NCBI GenBank assembly: GCA_937880845.1
Contig: CALFLL010000051.1
Coordinates: 1-22,484, forward strand
Length of the DNA: 22,484 nt
DNA from: an uncultured Drancourtella sp.
GTDB taxonomy: Bacteria > Bacillota > Clostridia > Lachnospirales > Lachnospiraceae
Direction of reading: 5' to 3'
Under the pieces are notes generated by a model that was given only the letters and a program-made list of their open reading frames with translations, did not search any database and had not been told where the DNA came from. Below, in pieces: positions 7,977 to 16,900 of this stretch (within the stretch, counting starts at the first letter, position 1; each line of letters opens with the position of its first letter). Position numbers and translations under genes: made by a program.

Positions 7977-8004
7977 ATTCTATCACCCACCACAAATTTT
8001 TCAA
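7977..8004 (-). promoter_or_regulatory. Candidate promoter of the M24B peptidase gene
   Basis: On the minus strand TTGAAA (7999-8004) and TAGAAT (7977-7982) each match the sigma-A consensus at five of six bases, with a 16-base spacer. Transcription would start near 7970, leaving a leader of about 80 bases with no obvious riboswitch fold. The rest of the gap 7892-8044 is AT-rich, and no clear terminator was found for the glycosidase operon that ends at 8045. Confidence 0.6.
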
Positions 8005-8044
8005 GTCTTGGATATAAATTCATGCCAACAAGCTTCTCATAATC

Positions 8045-9553
8045 TTATTCTTTAGATAGTATAAATCTCTTTCCTTTCTCCCGGAACACCTTAACAGAAA
8101 TATAACTTACCGTTTCACCGTTGATTTTTTTCTGTTTAGCTTCCATAACCTGCCCATCAACCTGAACCTGCTTATAGCTTCCATAAAAACCTGCTTCCCA
8201 CAGGATTTCTTCTCCCTGTGCATTTGTCAAAACAGCTAAAGTATTTCCACGATAAGATAAATGGATTTCCGTTTCCCCAATCATGACATGCTCTACGTCT
8301 ACCTCTTCCACTTCTTTCGGAAGTCTTGGTGTTGTGGCCAGAAAATGTCCCTGGGCATCCGGTTCCATTCCAAGCATTCCTTCTACAACTTGCGACACAA
8401 ACGTAAAAGAAATTTCCGGATAATCTCCGTTCGTCCCCTGACTTGGACGTTCATAAGGCATATCTTTGACAGACGTGATATATTTCATCCATCTCCATGC
8501 TTCTTCATTTCGATTGTATAAAAACAGCATGTCAGGGATATATGTGTAAGATTCCAGATTGTCCGGTGCCAAAGGAGTCGTCCCGATTCCATCTCCGAGA
8601 CTTTCCAGAATAAAATCAATGTATTTACTATTTCTTTCTCCAGGTTCTGTAATCATCTTTAAAGGCATAAACCATGTGTTTTCCGTTGCGAAATCACTGT
8701 AACGTTCTCCAGTGGTTCCCAACGCACGGACATATTCACTTTCCATGGAGTCTGCTACACTCCATGTATCATTAAAATACTTTTTTAATTCTTTTGCTTT
8801 TTCGTACCATCTTTCCGCCTTATCATCTCCACGCTTTTCTAGCATAGCGGCATAAGTCAAAGTTGCCTGATACTGTGAGCCAATCGAATCCCCGGACTCT
8901 AAAAGCGGTTCTCCGCTCCGTTCATTATAGCTGCATGTTCCGTCAAAAATACCGCCTCCGGTTCCTTCTGCGACACCATTTCCATTTGTGTCATGCAAAG
9001 CAATAAACTCTGTCATGACCTTTGTATAGAAATTCCAAAGATCCTCATCGTATAAATACCTCGAATCCCCGGACCATAAATATTGTCTGTACGCTTTTTC
9101 TACCAGTTCAAACTGAACCGGAACCTCTCTGACAAAATAATCATCATATTTAAAATCAATCGTATGTGGAGTTCCGTCAAAATTGAAAGCCCACGGAGTA
9201 TACCATTTTCTTTCTTTCGTTGCTCCTTTTGCAAAGACTTTAAACATAGAAAAATTTTCTTCATCCAGTCCTGTCATGTGAGCTCCGATCACCTGATGCA
9301 CAAAATCTCTTGAATAGAATGCCGTCCTGTCAAAATATCCTGCCCAATAAGACGGTATATATTCGTGTATCCCTGTATGATCTCCTTCCGGATTTCCTTC
9401 ATCTTTATTAGTGATTCCCTTCTTCCCGGTCATGACAAACTGCTGTTGTTTTTCTACTGCCCACCGGAATGTATCTTCAAGGTATGGATTGGAAGAACGA
9501 AGCTGTATCTGTCTTATTTGCTTACTATCTTTGTTTGTCTCTGCTTTATTCAT
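8045..9553 (-). CDS. Probable (alpha/alpha)6 six-hairpin glycosidase, family not assigned
   Basis: This 502-residue protein has no signal peptide or membrane segment, so it is probably cytoplasmic. The pattern of long helices rich in aromatic and acidic residues suggests a six-hairpin (alpha/alpha)6 glycosidase. Examples are WYTPWAFNFDG (117-127), DTNGNGVAEGTGGGIFDG (188-205), ESGDSIGSQYQA (219-230), ENTWFMPL (291-298) and NGDYPEISFTF (375-385). After about residue 405, ATTPRLPKEVEEV leads into a beta-rich tail like the C-terminal domains of GH78/GH95-type enzymes. Possible catalytic acids include Asp222 and Glu380, but this is a guess. It is the last gene of the alpha-galactoside operon, 60 bases after the GH36 gene, with AAAGGAG five bases before its ATG. 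Substrate and family are unknown; intracellular oligosaccharide breakdown is inferred from context. Confidence 0.7.
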   Translation of the reverse strand: MNKAETNKDSKQIRQIQLRSSNPYLEDTFRWAVEKQQQFVMTGKKGITNKDEGNPEGDHTGIHEYIPSYWAGYFDRTAFYSRDFVHQVIGAHMTGLDEENFSMFKVFAKGATKERKWYTPWAFNFDGTPHTIDFKYDDYFVREVPVQFELVEKAYRQYLWSGDSRYLYDEDLWNFYTKVMTEFIALHDTNGNGVAEGTGGGIFDGTCSYNERSGEPLLESGDSIGSQYQATLTYAAMLEKRGDDKAERWYEKAKELKKYFNDTWSVADSMESEYVRALGTTGERYSDFATENTWFMPLKMITEPGERNSKYIDFILESLGDGIGTTPLAPDNLESYTYIPDMLFLYNRNEEAWRWMKYITSVKDMPYERPSQGTNGDYPEISFTFVSQVVEGMLGMEPDAQGHFLATTPRLPKEVEEVDVEHVMIGETEIHLSYRGNTLAVLTNAQGEEILWEAGFYGSYKQVQVDGQVMEAKQKKINGETVSYISVKVFREKGKRFILSKE

Positions 9554-9613
9554 AGTTTCTCCTTTATATGTACTGATTTTTCCGGAAATTCTTTTTAATT
9601 TAGCTTGACTTTT

Positions 9614-11860
9614 TTATTCTTCTACTTTCTTTAAGTAAAACAGTCTTGAAAAATAATCCCCCTGGTTTCCTCTTGGAACTGAGAAAAGCCCGGCTGCTCT
9701 GTCAGATACACTAAAACCTGCATACATCAGTTCATCTCCGTAATGAGTTCCACAGTCCACTTTCTCTCCAAAACATTCCTGCACAGAATATTTTGCTTTT
9801 TCTTCCAGTCCTTTTAAATAAATTCTTTCAAATTTCCCCTGAGCCGGCTGTAATGTACGGAAATATGCCATAAGGCCTTCACTCCTATCTTCGGATACTA
9901 CCTGCCATGCAGAATTGTTTCCTTCAAACGGACTCTTTAAACGATAAAATACACCTTGTTGGATCAGCTTACGGTTCTGTTTCATAAATGTAATCTGTTC
10001 TTTCATCTGTTCCAATTCTTCTTCCGGAAGCTTTGTAATATCAAGTTCGTACCCAAATGTACCAAAATATGCTACATTTCCTCTTGTTTCAAGAGAGGTT
10101 GTTCTAAATACCTGATGATTTGGAGAAGCAGAAACATGACTTCCGATGCTGCTGATCGGATATACATAAGATGTCCCATACTGAATTTTGATACGGTCGA
10201 CCGCATCTGTATTATCCGATGTCCATGCCTGCGGTGCGTAGTACAACATTCCCGGGTCAAATCTTGCTCCGCCGCTTGCACAGGATTCAAACAGGATTTC
10301 CGGGAATTCCCGAATCAGTCTTTCATATAAGCTATATACTCCAAGGATATATTTATGTCTTACTTTTCCCTGATAACTCCTTCCGTTTCCATTAGAGAAT
10401 ACTTCTGAAAATGCACGGTTCATATCCCATTTTATATAAGAAACCGGTGCTTCTTTTAAAACTTTTCTCATTTGTTGATAGATGTAATCAACTACTTCAT
10501 TCTTTGAAAAATCCAATACATACTGATTCCTGCTGTGGCAGTAATTCCGTCTGATATCTGCAAGAAGCCAGTCCGGATGGGCACGGAACAAATCGCTGTC
10601 TTTGTTTGTCATTTCCGGTTCAAACCAAAGACCGAATTTCAACCCCATTTCTTCTATCTTTGTTGCAAGTCCTGCAATTCCTTCCGGAAGTTTTTCCGCA
10701 TTTGGATACCAGTCTCCTAAAGAAGCATTATCCCAGTTTCGTTTTCCGAACCAACCGTCATCCAATACAAATAATTCCACTCCTATGTCTTTTGCTTTCC
10801 TTGCAATCTTTAAAATCTTCTCTTCGTTAAAATCAAAATAGGTTGCTTCCCAGTTATTAATCAGGATCGGTCTTACTTTATCGCGCCATGTTCCACGAGC
10901 CAGCCTTGTACGGTATAATTCCTGATATACCTGGCTCATTCCGTTCATACCGTCTTCGGAATAAACCATTACCATTTCCGGTGTCTGGAAATGTTCTCCT
11001 TTTTGCAGTTCCCATCTAAATTCATTTGGATGGATTCCCATGACAACTCTTGTCACATCAAAATTATCTACTTCTACCTGTGCAAGGAAATCACCGCTGT
11101 AAACAAGGCTGAAGCCAAGTACCTCACCACTGAATTCATCAGCATTTTTTCTTTTTAACATGATAAACGGATTAAACTGGTGACTGCTGCATCCACGCAT
11201 ACTGTACACACTTTGTATTCCGTAAGATAGTTCACGGGTATGTGGATGGCGTTCTCTGTTCCATGCTCCTGCAAGTTCCACCATATCATATTCTTTATCC
11301 GGTAAATCCAGACATCCACTCATACAATTTAAAAGTGTAATTCCGTTTTTATAATTACATTCAAACCGTACATGTCTTGTGATAACCGGTTTGTTATTGA
11401 AAATAGTATAAGATAAGATCATCTGCGTCCGGATCATTTCATCTTCTAATACAATCTCTAATGTATCCGCTTCGCTGTCATCTTCTACATAAACAGCCGG
11501 AAGACCTTCGATTTCCTTCTTTCCCGGGAAAATTTCATGTTTTTTATATTTAAAATCTACAACTCTGCTTCCGTCTTCCCTTTCCAGTTCAAAAGCAGGG
11601 TATCTGGTATCTCCTGACCCAAAGGTTGGATATTCCTGTTTCAAATGTTCCAAAGAGAAATTGCTTCTTCCTTCAAACGGATATGGTGCCATATCTCTTG
11701 TGGCATATTCTATCAAATATCCAAAGTCTTCTTTGTCAGTCAGGTGTTTTCCGTAATAAACATGACCTAGTTGATCATTTTCCAACACTTTAATGATATA
11801 ACTGATTTTATCATTGTAAAGATGAAATTCTCTTGATGATTCATGAAATTTTATTGACAT
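9614..11860 (-). CDS. Alpha-galactosidase, glycoside hydrolase family 36
   Basis: This enzyme releases terminal alpha-linked galactose from sugars such as melibiose, raffinose and stachyose by a retaining mechanism. It has 748 residues, close to the usual 720-750 of bacterial GH36. A beta-sandwich N-terminal domain (about 1-320) precedes a TIM barrel with FVLDDGWFG (364-372), GLWFEPEM (410-417), the nucleophile motif KWDMN with Asp479, CASGGARFDPG (527-537), and WTSDNTDA with acid/base Asp549. These positions almost coincide with those of Geobacillus AgaA. No signal peptide is present, so the substrate is hydrolysed inside the cell after ABC import. The frame extends to a GTG at 11878, but the ATG at 11860 has AAGGAG six bases upstream and the GTG has no such site. 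It lies 87 bases after the second permease gene, past an intercistronic hairpin. Confidence 0.95.
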   Translation of the reverse strand: MSIKFHESSREFHLYNDKISYIIKVLENDQLGHVYYGKHLTDKEDFGYLIEYATRDMAPYPFEGRSNFSLEHLKQEYPTFGSGDTRYPAFELEREDGSRVVDFKYKKHEIFPGKKEIEGLPAVYVEDDSEADTLEIVLEDEMIRTQMILSYTIFNNKPVITRHVRFECNYKNGITLLNCMSGCLDLPDKEYDMVELAGAWNRERHPHTRELSYGIQSVYSMRGCSSHQFNPFIMLKRKNADEFSGEVLGFSLVYSGDFLAQVEVDNFDVTRVVMGIHPNEFRWELQKGEHFQTPEMVMVYSEDGMNGMSQVYQELYRTRLARGTWRDKVRPILINNWEATYFDFNEEKILKIARKAKDIGVELFVLDDGWFGKRNWDNASLGDWYPNAEKLPEGIAGLATKIEEMGLKFGLWFEPEMTNKDSDLFRAHPDWLLADIRRNYCHSRNQYVLDFSKNEVVDYIYQQMRKVLKEAPVSYIKWDMNRAFSEVFSNGNGRSYQGKVRHKYILGVYSLYERLIREFPEILFESCASGGARFDPGMLYYAPQAWTSDNTDAVDRIKIQYGTSYVYPISSIGSHVSASPNHQVFRTTSLETRGNVAYFGTFGYELDITKLPEEELEQMKEQITFMKQNRKLIQQGVFYRLKSPFEGNNSAWQVVSEDRSEGLMAYFRTLQPAQGKFERIYLKGLEEKAKYSVQECFGEKVDCGTHYGDELMYAGFSVSDRAAGLFSVPRGNQGDYFSRLFYLKKVEE

Positions 11861-11896
11861 TTTCTTCTCCTTTTCCACTTACTTCTTATATTTACC

Positions 11897-11935
11897 AATA
11901 AAGGGAATCCATGCCCTGCAAAGATTCCCATTTAT
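11897..11935 (-). terminator. Intercistronic hairpin between permease and alpha-galactosidase genes
   Basis: GGGAATC at 11903-11909 pairs with GATTCCC at 11923-11929. The stem extends through A/T pairs on both sides with one bulged base, and the loop is 13 bases. On the minus strand it is followed by TTTATT rather than a clean T run. It could be a partial terminator or an mRNA-stabilising hairpin that adjusts expression of the two downstream glycosidase genes. Confidence 0.5.
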
Positions 11936-11947
11936 TTTTATGTTTAA

Positions 11948-12769
11948 TTATTTAATAGCTCCGCCTGTTCCTTCAATGATATATTTCTGTGCAAATAAGA
12001 AAATTAAAATCGGAGGAAGAATCATAATAACAGTGATACACAACATCGGTACAACCGCTTCAGAGTGTACACCCTTAAATGATGCAAGACCTAGTGCCAA
12101 TGTATATTTACTTCTGTCCTGCAGGAAAATCAATGGTCCTAAATAGTCATTCCATGCAGCCAACATATTTAATACCCCTACCAGAATTAAAGATGGCTTC
12201 ATGATCGGTACATAGATTTTATAGAAAATCTGGAACGCTGTAGCTCCGTCGATTCTCGCCGCTTCCTCAAAGTCTTTCGGCACTCCCATTAAGAACTGTC
12301 TCATAAGGAAAATATAATATGCCGATCCAAACCATGCCGGTACAATCAAAGGTTTCAATGTATTCAGCCATCCAAATGCATTAAATTCCATATACTGAGG
12401 GATCATTGTAACATCCCACGGAATCATCATTGTGGAAAGCAGGATCATAAAAAGAATATTCTTCCCTTTGAAATTAAATCTCGCAAATCCATAAGCAACT
12501 AAAGATGCAGATACCATGGAACCTAATGCTGAAAGAACTGTTACGATTACAGAGTTTTTCAGGAAAGTTCCAAACGGCTGTGCATTCCATGCATCAACAA
12601 AATTATGCCAGTTCCAGTTTTCCGGAAACAATTTTGGCGGATATGCTACCGCTTCTGCCTCTGTTTTAAACGTCGAAAAGAACATATAGATAAAAGGAGC
12701 CAAAAAGTAAACTGCAACCAACGTCAAGAGTATATACAGAATTACTTTTGATTTTTTAGACATTTTCAT
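11948..12769 (-). CDS. Sugar ABC transporter permease, MalG type
   Basis: This 273-residue inner-membrane permease belongs to the carbohydrate uptake (CUT1) class. Hydrophobic segments lie near 9-33, 70-95, 104-120, 138-158, 190-210 and 238-262. The cytoplasmic EAA loop FEEAARIDGATAFQIFYKIYVPIMKP (168-192) is the docking site for the ATPase. Its ATG shares one base with the TAA of the upstream permease gene (TAATG), a classic coupling signal, and AGGAGG lies eight bases upstream. It should pair with that permease and the lipoprotein to import an alpha-galactoside. No ATPase gene lies in the window. Confidence 0.93.
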   Translation of the reverse strand: MKMSKKSKVILYILLTLVAVYFLAPFIYMFFSTFKTEAEAVAYPPKLFPENWNWHNFVDAWNAQPFGTFLKNSVIVTVLSALGSMVSASLVAYGFARFNFKGKNILFMILLSTMMIPWDVTMIPQYMEFNAFGWLNTLKPLIVPAWFGSAYYIFLMRQFLMGVPKDFEEAARIDGATAFQIFYKIYVPIMKPSLILVGVLNMLAAWNDYLGPLIFLQDRSKYTLALGLASFKGVHSEAVVPMLCITVIMILPPILIFLFAQKYIIEGTGGAIK

Positions 12770-13689
12770 TACTTTTTCCTCCTTTTTTTCTTCTTCCCAT
12801 CAGAACCGACTTCGTTCTCATAGAATACCCACATAGATGATGACTTAAATACAAGTGCTGTCAAACATAAGATAATAATGAACATTACCCATGCATTAGC
12901 ACTGGCATATCCAAGTTTATGATGTCTGAAGGCATTGTTGTATGTCATCAATCCATAGAAATATGTTGACTTCATCGGTCCTCCTGCTGTTAAAAGCATA
13001 ACCAGCGTTACCTGCTGGAAAGAACTGATGATAGATGTGATCAAGTTAAATAACAATGTTGGTGAAATGATCGGCAATGTAATGCTAAAAAACTGTCTTG
13101 CCGGACCGGCTCCGTCTAACGCAGCCGCTTCATATACATCTGCCGGAATGCTTTTAATATTAGTATAGAAGATCAGCATCATGGTTCCTACACCAAACGC
13201 ACTAACAAGCACAACGGCAAGAATTGCCCACGCCGGGTCTACAAGCCATTTCGGTCCTTTAATCCCAATCAAAGAAAGTAAATAGTTTAATACACCGTAA
13301 TCTCCATTTAATACCCAGCTCCAGATAACGGATGTCGCAACGCCGGAAATAACCGCCGGGATATAAAAGATGGTTCTATAAATCTTAACCCCTTTTAATG
13401 GCTGGCTGATAAGCATTGCCAAAAACAGAGCGATACAAATATTTAACGGTACAAAAATGGCCGCATATCGAATACTGATCAATAATGATTTTCCAACCTG
13501 TTTATCCTGTGTAAACATTTCAATATAGTTTCCAAGTCCAACAAAGGTATGTTCTCCAACAACCGGCCAGTCAAACATACTGATGATCAAAGAGAAAATC
13601 AGTGGTCCAAGTGTAAACACCAAAAATCCGATGATCCATGGAGCGATAAACAAATATGGAGTGATTTTTTTCCACTTATTTTTTTTCAT
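12769..13689 (-). CDS. Sugar ABC transporter permease, MalF/UgpA type
   Basis: This 306-residue permease has about six membrane segments (near 11-37, 74-97, 108-127, 153-176, 207-232 and 262-285). The EAA loop YEAAALDGAGPARQFFSITLPIISP spans 186-210. The C-terminal tail is strongly basic (KKKKRRKK). It is the first permease of the heterodimer, coupled to the MalG-type gene by a one-base overlap. A hairpin at 13714-13736 separates it from the upstream solute-binding-protein gene. GAGGAG lies 11 bases before the ATG. Substrate is inferred from the flanking GH36 genes. Confidence 0.93.
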   Translation of the reverse strand: MKKNKWKKITPYLFIAPWIIGFLVFTLGPLIFSLIISMFDWPVVGEHTFVGLGNYIEMFTQDKQVGKSLLISIRYAAIFVPLNICIALFLAMLISQPLKGVKIYRTIFYIPAVISGVATSVIWSWVLNGDYGVLNYLLSLIGIKGPKWLVDPAWAILAVVLVSAFGVGTMMLIFYTNIKSIPADVYEAAALDGAGPARQFFSITLPIISPTLLFNLITSIISSFQQVTLVMLLTAGGPMKSTYFYGLMTYNNAFRHHKLGYASANAWVMFIIILCLTALVFKSSSMWVFYENEVGSDGKKKKRRKK

Positions 13690-13713
13690 AATTATTCGAA
13701 CTCCTCATTTATT

Positions 13714-13736
13714 GAGGGTGTTAGTTTAACACCCTC
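13714..13736 (-). terminator. Intercistronic hairpin after the first solute-binding-protein gene
   Basis: GAGGGTGTTA at 13714-13723 pairs perfectly with TAACACCCTC at 13727-13736 around a 3-base loop, seven bases past the stop codon of the binding-protein gene. On the minus strand no T run follows. It is therefore more likely an mRNA 3'-end stabiliser or weak attenuator than a full terminator. Such hairpins are known in sugar ABC operons, where they raise binding-protein levels over permease levels. Confidence 0.65.
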
Positions 13737-13743
13737 TTCTTGT

Positions 13744-15006
13744 TTATTCATGTGCTGACACAACTTCATCCAATGCATCTTTTGGATCCATATAGCTGCT
13801 TGGATTGAAGATACTTTCGATTGCAAGTGCAACGTCTGAATCCGTTTCGCTCCAATCATCTACAATAAAGCTTGCCGGCACATAACCCGTACAGTTATCC
13901 AAAGCGGTATAAAACGGTGCATATTTTTCGTTTTCTCTCATCTTTTCAGATTCAACAACTGACTTCAGAGCCGGCAATTCTGTTTTAATACGGTATTTGT
14001 TCATTTCTTCGCCTGTCCAGTATTTCAAAAATTCCCATGCTTCATCTTTATGCTTACTATCTTTGGAAATAGCAACACCACATGTATTTACAACACTGAT
14101 GGATTTGTCCTGTCCCTTAAATTTCGGAATCTGAACAATACCATAGTTAAGACCTTCCTCATCAAACTGTTTCATCGGCCATGTTCCGTCTACATACATT
14201 GCTGTCTTTCCACCTAACATCTCACTGGAAACATTCTTTTCTGCCGCATATGCAATTCCATCTTTTTCCATATCCTGGAACATTTTGAACACTTCAATGG
14301 ATTTTTTACTGTTAATGTTTCCATCCATCTTACCATCTTCATCAACAAAAGCCGTTCCATTGCTCCACAAATACATTTCAAATGTATATGGAAGTGTCTT
14401 CATTCCAAATGTAAATCCGTTGACACCTTCTACCTTTGATTCAATTTCTTTAGAAGCCTTCTGCAAATCTTCCCATGTCCAGTCATCCGTCGGATAAGCC
14501 ACACCGGCTTTATCAAAGATATCTTTGTTGTAATATAAGCAAGATGTAACAACACTTACCGGCACACCATAAATTTTTCCATCTTTGGAATTGTACGGCC
14601 ATAATGCTTCAAAGAAATTATTTTTATAGTCTTCTCCTTCTGCTTCAATGCGTTCATCCAATGGTTCCAAACTGTCAGCATATGTCGGATAATCCCACAT
14701 AAACATAACATCCGGTGCATCTCCGGCTCCCATACTTGCTGTCATCTTTGTATCGAAGTCAGATCCCCATCCTTCCAATGTTACTTCAATTTTATCCTGG
14801 CTCGCATTAAATTTATCGACACATTCTTGTTCATCATCCAATGTTTCCGCGTCATTCCATGATGCAAAACGAAGATGCACTTTTCCGTCTTTGCTTTCCT
14901 TACTTTCCTTCTTTTCTCCGTCTGATCCACCACATCCTGCTAATAAAGATGCTGTCATTGCTGCAACAAGTCCAACTGCTGCGATTTTTTTCATTCTCTT
15001 CTTCAT
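13744..15006 (-). CDS. Lipoprotein sugar-binding protein of ABC transporter (family 1)
   Basis: This 420-residue extracellular solute-binding protein has a lysine-rich signal peptide (MKKRMKK), a hydrophobic core and the lipobox LLAGC with lipidated Cys25. A charged Lys/Glu/Ser linker follows, then the mature periplasmic-binding fold (for example DAPDVMFMWDYPTYADSL and AGVAYPTDDWTWEDLQKA). It would sit on the outer face of the membrane and deliver oligosaccharide to the two downstream permeases. GGAGG lies six bases before the ATG. The gene follows the GH36-like gene by 17 bases and precedes the permeases. Its relation to the second binding protein in the window is visible in the shared AGVxYPxxDWTWEDF-type segment, but overall similarity looks modest. 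Confidence 0.93.
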   Translation of the reverse strand: MKKRMKKIAAVGLVAAMTASLLAGCGGSDGEKKESKESKDGKVHLRFASWNDAETLDDEQECVDKFNASQDKIEVTLEGWGSDFDTKMTASMGAGDAPDVMFMWDYPTYADSLEPLDERIEAEGEDYKNNFFEALWPYNSKDGKIYGVPVSVVTSCLYYNKDIFDKAGVAYPTDDWTWEDLQKASKEIESKVEGVNGFTFGMKTLPYTFEMYLWSNGTAFVDEDGKMDGNINSKKSIEVFKMFQDMEKDGIAYAAEKNVSSEMLGGKTAMYVDGTWPMKQFDEEGLNYGIVQIPKFKGQDKSISVVNTCGVAISKDSKHKDEAWEFLKYWTGEEMNKYRIKTELPALKSVVESEKMRENEKYAPFYTALDNCTGYVPASFIVDDWSETDSDVALAIESIFNPSSYMDPKDALDEVVSAHE

Positions 15007-15023
15007 GATTTTCCTCCTTCATT

Positions 15024-16757
15024 TTACTTTCCTTTTTTTATTTCAATCCGACCTGCAGTAGTACATGCAATACTCCGGATTCCTTTGAGTACCAATTCTT
15101 CTTTCTTCACAATCTTTCCGCAACAATCAATCTGAACAATTTCCACATTTATTTCTTCGTCCGTCTTGATATAAACCACTTCTGATTTTGTTCCGTTCAC
15201 AATGATTGTGCTTTCTTTTTGTGAATCTATCTTAACTACTCGATCAGTTGAATACAATGCAATGATTTCCGTTTCATCATTTTTGACTCTGACCTCCGGA
15301 TATAAATTCTGCGGTTCTTTTGCTTCTATCGGGCTGTCCTGTAATAAAGCTTTATACTTTCTCATAAATGCCATATAATTCTGAACCATTGCTTTGTGAG
15401 CATCATTCATGTGATCAATCCTTACAGAAAACTGTAATGTTGAAAATAAAGAATCAACAATCTGTAAGGCGGCAACCTCCGGTTTTTCGTCACGATACCA
15501 TATAATCGGGTCACAATGCACAGCCGTTTCTCCACTTAACAAACGTAAATCTATACTGCATACACGATTTGCCAGACCGGATTCCGGACAGTCTACAACA
15601 CGTAACATATTTCCATACTTTCTGATTGCAGGTCCGATATAACGTTGTCTGAATTCGATAAGAATTTCTTTGTCAATGGCTTTTAACGCTTCCATCGTTT
15701 CACTTAACAACTTGTCCAAAGCAACCTGCAAACATACACAATCCATGTTTTCATTCGCTTTTGGTGTATTTGCTCTTTCATAGAATTCATCGATGAAATC
15801 CAGTTTCAAACCGTCTAAGCCCCATTCTTTTACGGCTTTCACATAAATATCTTTTAAGTATGTTCTTACTTCCGGATATCTGATATCCAGAATTCCTGTC
15901 TTTTGTTCCTCATCTATTCCAATCAATTTATCATGGAATAGTTTCCACATTTTGGAGTACATTCCCACATAAGGTACACTAAACCAAAGAAGGTATTTCA
16001 TTCCCATTTTATGAACATTGTCCACGTGCTGTTTCATGTCTTTAATTTTCTTTTCTGCCACTTCCCAGTCACCGCAGTAACCATAACCACGATTTGTATC
16101 ATCTGTCTGCCATCCGTCATCTACGATTACTGTTTTAAATCCAAGTTCTTTGGCACGTTTACATTCTTCTTCTATTTCTGTATCTGTAATTTCCTGATGG
16201 TAAGAATACCAGAAAGAATACATTGGCTCTTTTGCATCTTCCGGTACATATGCCGGTGTAAAACCACAGTTTTTTTCCCACCATAATCCGACTTCTCTGA
16301 TAGACTGTTCATATCTTACATCTCTAAAATCCTGCAAAATACTCACTTCATATTCTTTTTCATTTGTTGCGCCAAGTCCTATATAAACACAACACTTCAT
16401 CGTCCCGTCTTCTTCATGGACTCCCAAATTCATTCTTACTTCTTTTAACGTTTCGGAAACTGCAAACGTTCCTCTGTTTTGTCCATCCGTACTGAAGAAC
16501 GTAATAACCGGAGCTGATACCGCACTCATTGATTTTTCTCCATAACTCCAGTCAGCTTTTAACGTTCTGTCAAATCTGCAAGTTGGATGCCATCTTCCCG
16601 CAATATCCTCAATCGGAAAATTCCATTCTACAGTGATCACCGCATCCACTGTATTTTCCGGAATATCCTTTAAACAGATTTTTTTTACTTCACGGCCGTC
16701 CGGCAAGGATTCCGAACTCCAACTTAACTTTGCATCAATGTTGCTTGTTACTTTCAT
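15024..16757 (-). CDS. GH36-like alpha-galactosidase-type glycosidase (clan GH-D)
   Basis: This 577-residue protein has no signal peptide. After a beta-rich N-terminal region (1-165) comes a TIM barrel typical of clan GH-D: SFWYSYHQ (181-188), VIVDDGWQTDD (210-220), and GLDGLKLDFIDEFY (313-326), which puts the likely nucleophile at Asp320. NMLRVVDCPESGLANR (383-398) probably supplies the acid/base Asp389. The nucleophile motif KLDF differs from the KWDMN of the classical GH36 gene in the same operon, and this protein is about 170 residues shorter. It therefore belongs to a divergent GH36-like group and may act on a different alpha-galactoside or alpha-GalNAc linkage. A C-terminal beta domain runs from about 480 to the end. 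It is the first gene of the operon; GGAGG lies five bases before the ATG. Confidence 0.82.
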   Translation of the reverse strand: MKVTSNIDAKLSWSSESLPDGREVKKICLKDIPENTVDAVITVEWNFPIEDIAGRWHPTCRFDRTLKADWSYGEKSMSAVSAPVITFFSTDGQNRGTFAVSETLKEVRMNLGVHEEDGTMKCCVYIGLGATNEKEYEVSILQDFRDVRYEQSIREVGLWWEKNCGFTPAYVPEDAKEPMYSFWYSYHQEITDTEIEEECKRAKELGFKTVIVDDGWQTDDTNRGYGYCGDWEVAEKKIKDMKQHVDNVHKMGMKYLLWFSVPYVGMYSKMWKLFHDKLIGIDEEQKTGILDIRYPEVRTYLKDIYVKAVKEWGLDGLKLDFIDEFYERANTPKANENMDCVCLQVALDKLLSETMEALKAIDKEILIEFRQRYIGPAIRKYGNMLRVVDCPESGLANRVCSIDLRLLSGETAVHCDPIIWYRDEKPEVAALQIVDSLFSTLQFSVRIDHMNDAHKAMVQNYMAFMRKYKALLQDSPIEAKEPQNLYPEVRVKNDETEIIALYSTDRVVKIDSQKESTIIVNGTKSEVVYIKTDEEINVEIVQIDCCGKIVKKEELVLKGIRSIACTTAGRIEIKKGK

Positions 16758-16786
16758 TTTTTCCTCCCTGATTTAATAAGTTTTTT

Positions 16787-16792
16787 TATTTA
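16787..16792 (-). promoter_or_regulatory. Candidate -10 box of the alpha-galactoside operon
   Basis: On the minus strand TAAATA at 16787-16792 is the best -10 candidate in front of the GH36-like gene. The position expected for a -35 box reads CAAGGA, a poor match. A weak -35 is what one expects if the neighbouring AraC-type protein activates this promoter, but the assignment is tentative. Confidence 0.3.
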
Positions 16793-16817
16793 GTTTCTTT
16801 AACGAACTGTCCTTGCC

Positions 16818-16846
16818 TTGACATTTCTTCAAAATAATTTTATTCT
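16818..16846 (+). promoter_or_regulatory. Promoter of the first araC-type regulator
   Basis: A perfect -35 box TTGACA at 16818-16823 is followed after exactly 17 bases by TATTCT at 16841-16846 (four of six). Transcription would start near 16853, about 38 bases before the ATG. TGTC at 16808-16811 and GACA at 16820-16823 form a small inverted repeat across the -35 box, a possible but weak autoregulatory site. Confidence 0.65.
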
Positions 16847-16872
16847 ATACTTAATCATTGATTTCACTTTCA

Positions 16873-16900
16873 AAGGAGGCATCCTATGACATGGAAATAA
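16873..16900 (+). promoter_or_regulatory. Ribosome binding site and overlapping micro-ORF at the araC start
   Basis: AAGGAGG ends at 16879. The ATG at 16886 lies at an ideal 6-base spacing but opens only a four-codon frame (Met-Thr-Trp-Lys, stop at 16898-16900). The regulator's own ATG at 16891 lies inside that micro-ORF, 11 bases from the site. The arrangement could lower or couple translation of the regulator, or the micro-ORF may have no role. Confidence 0.4.
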
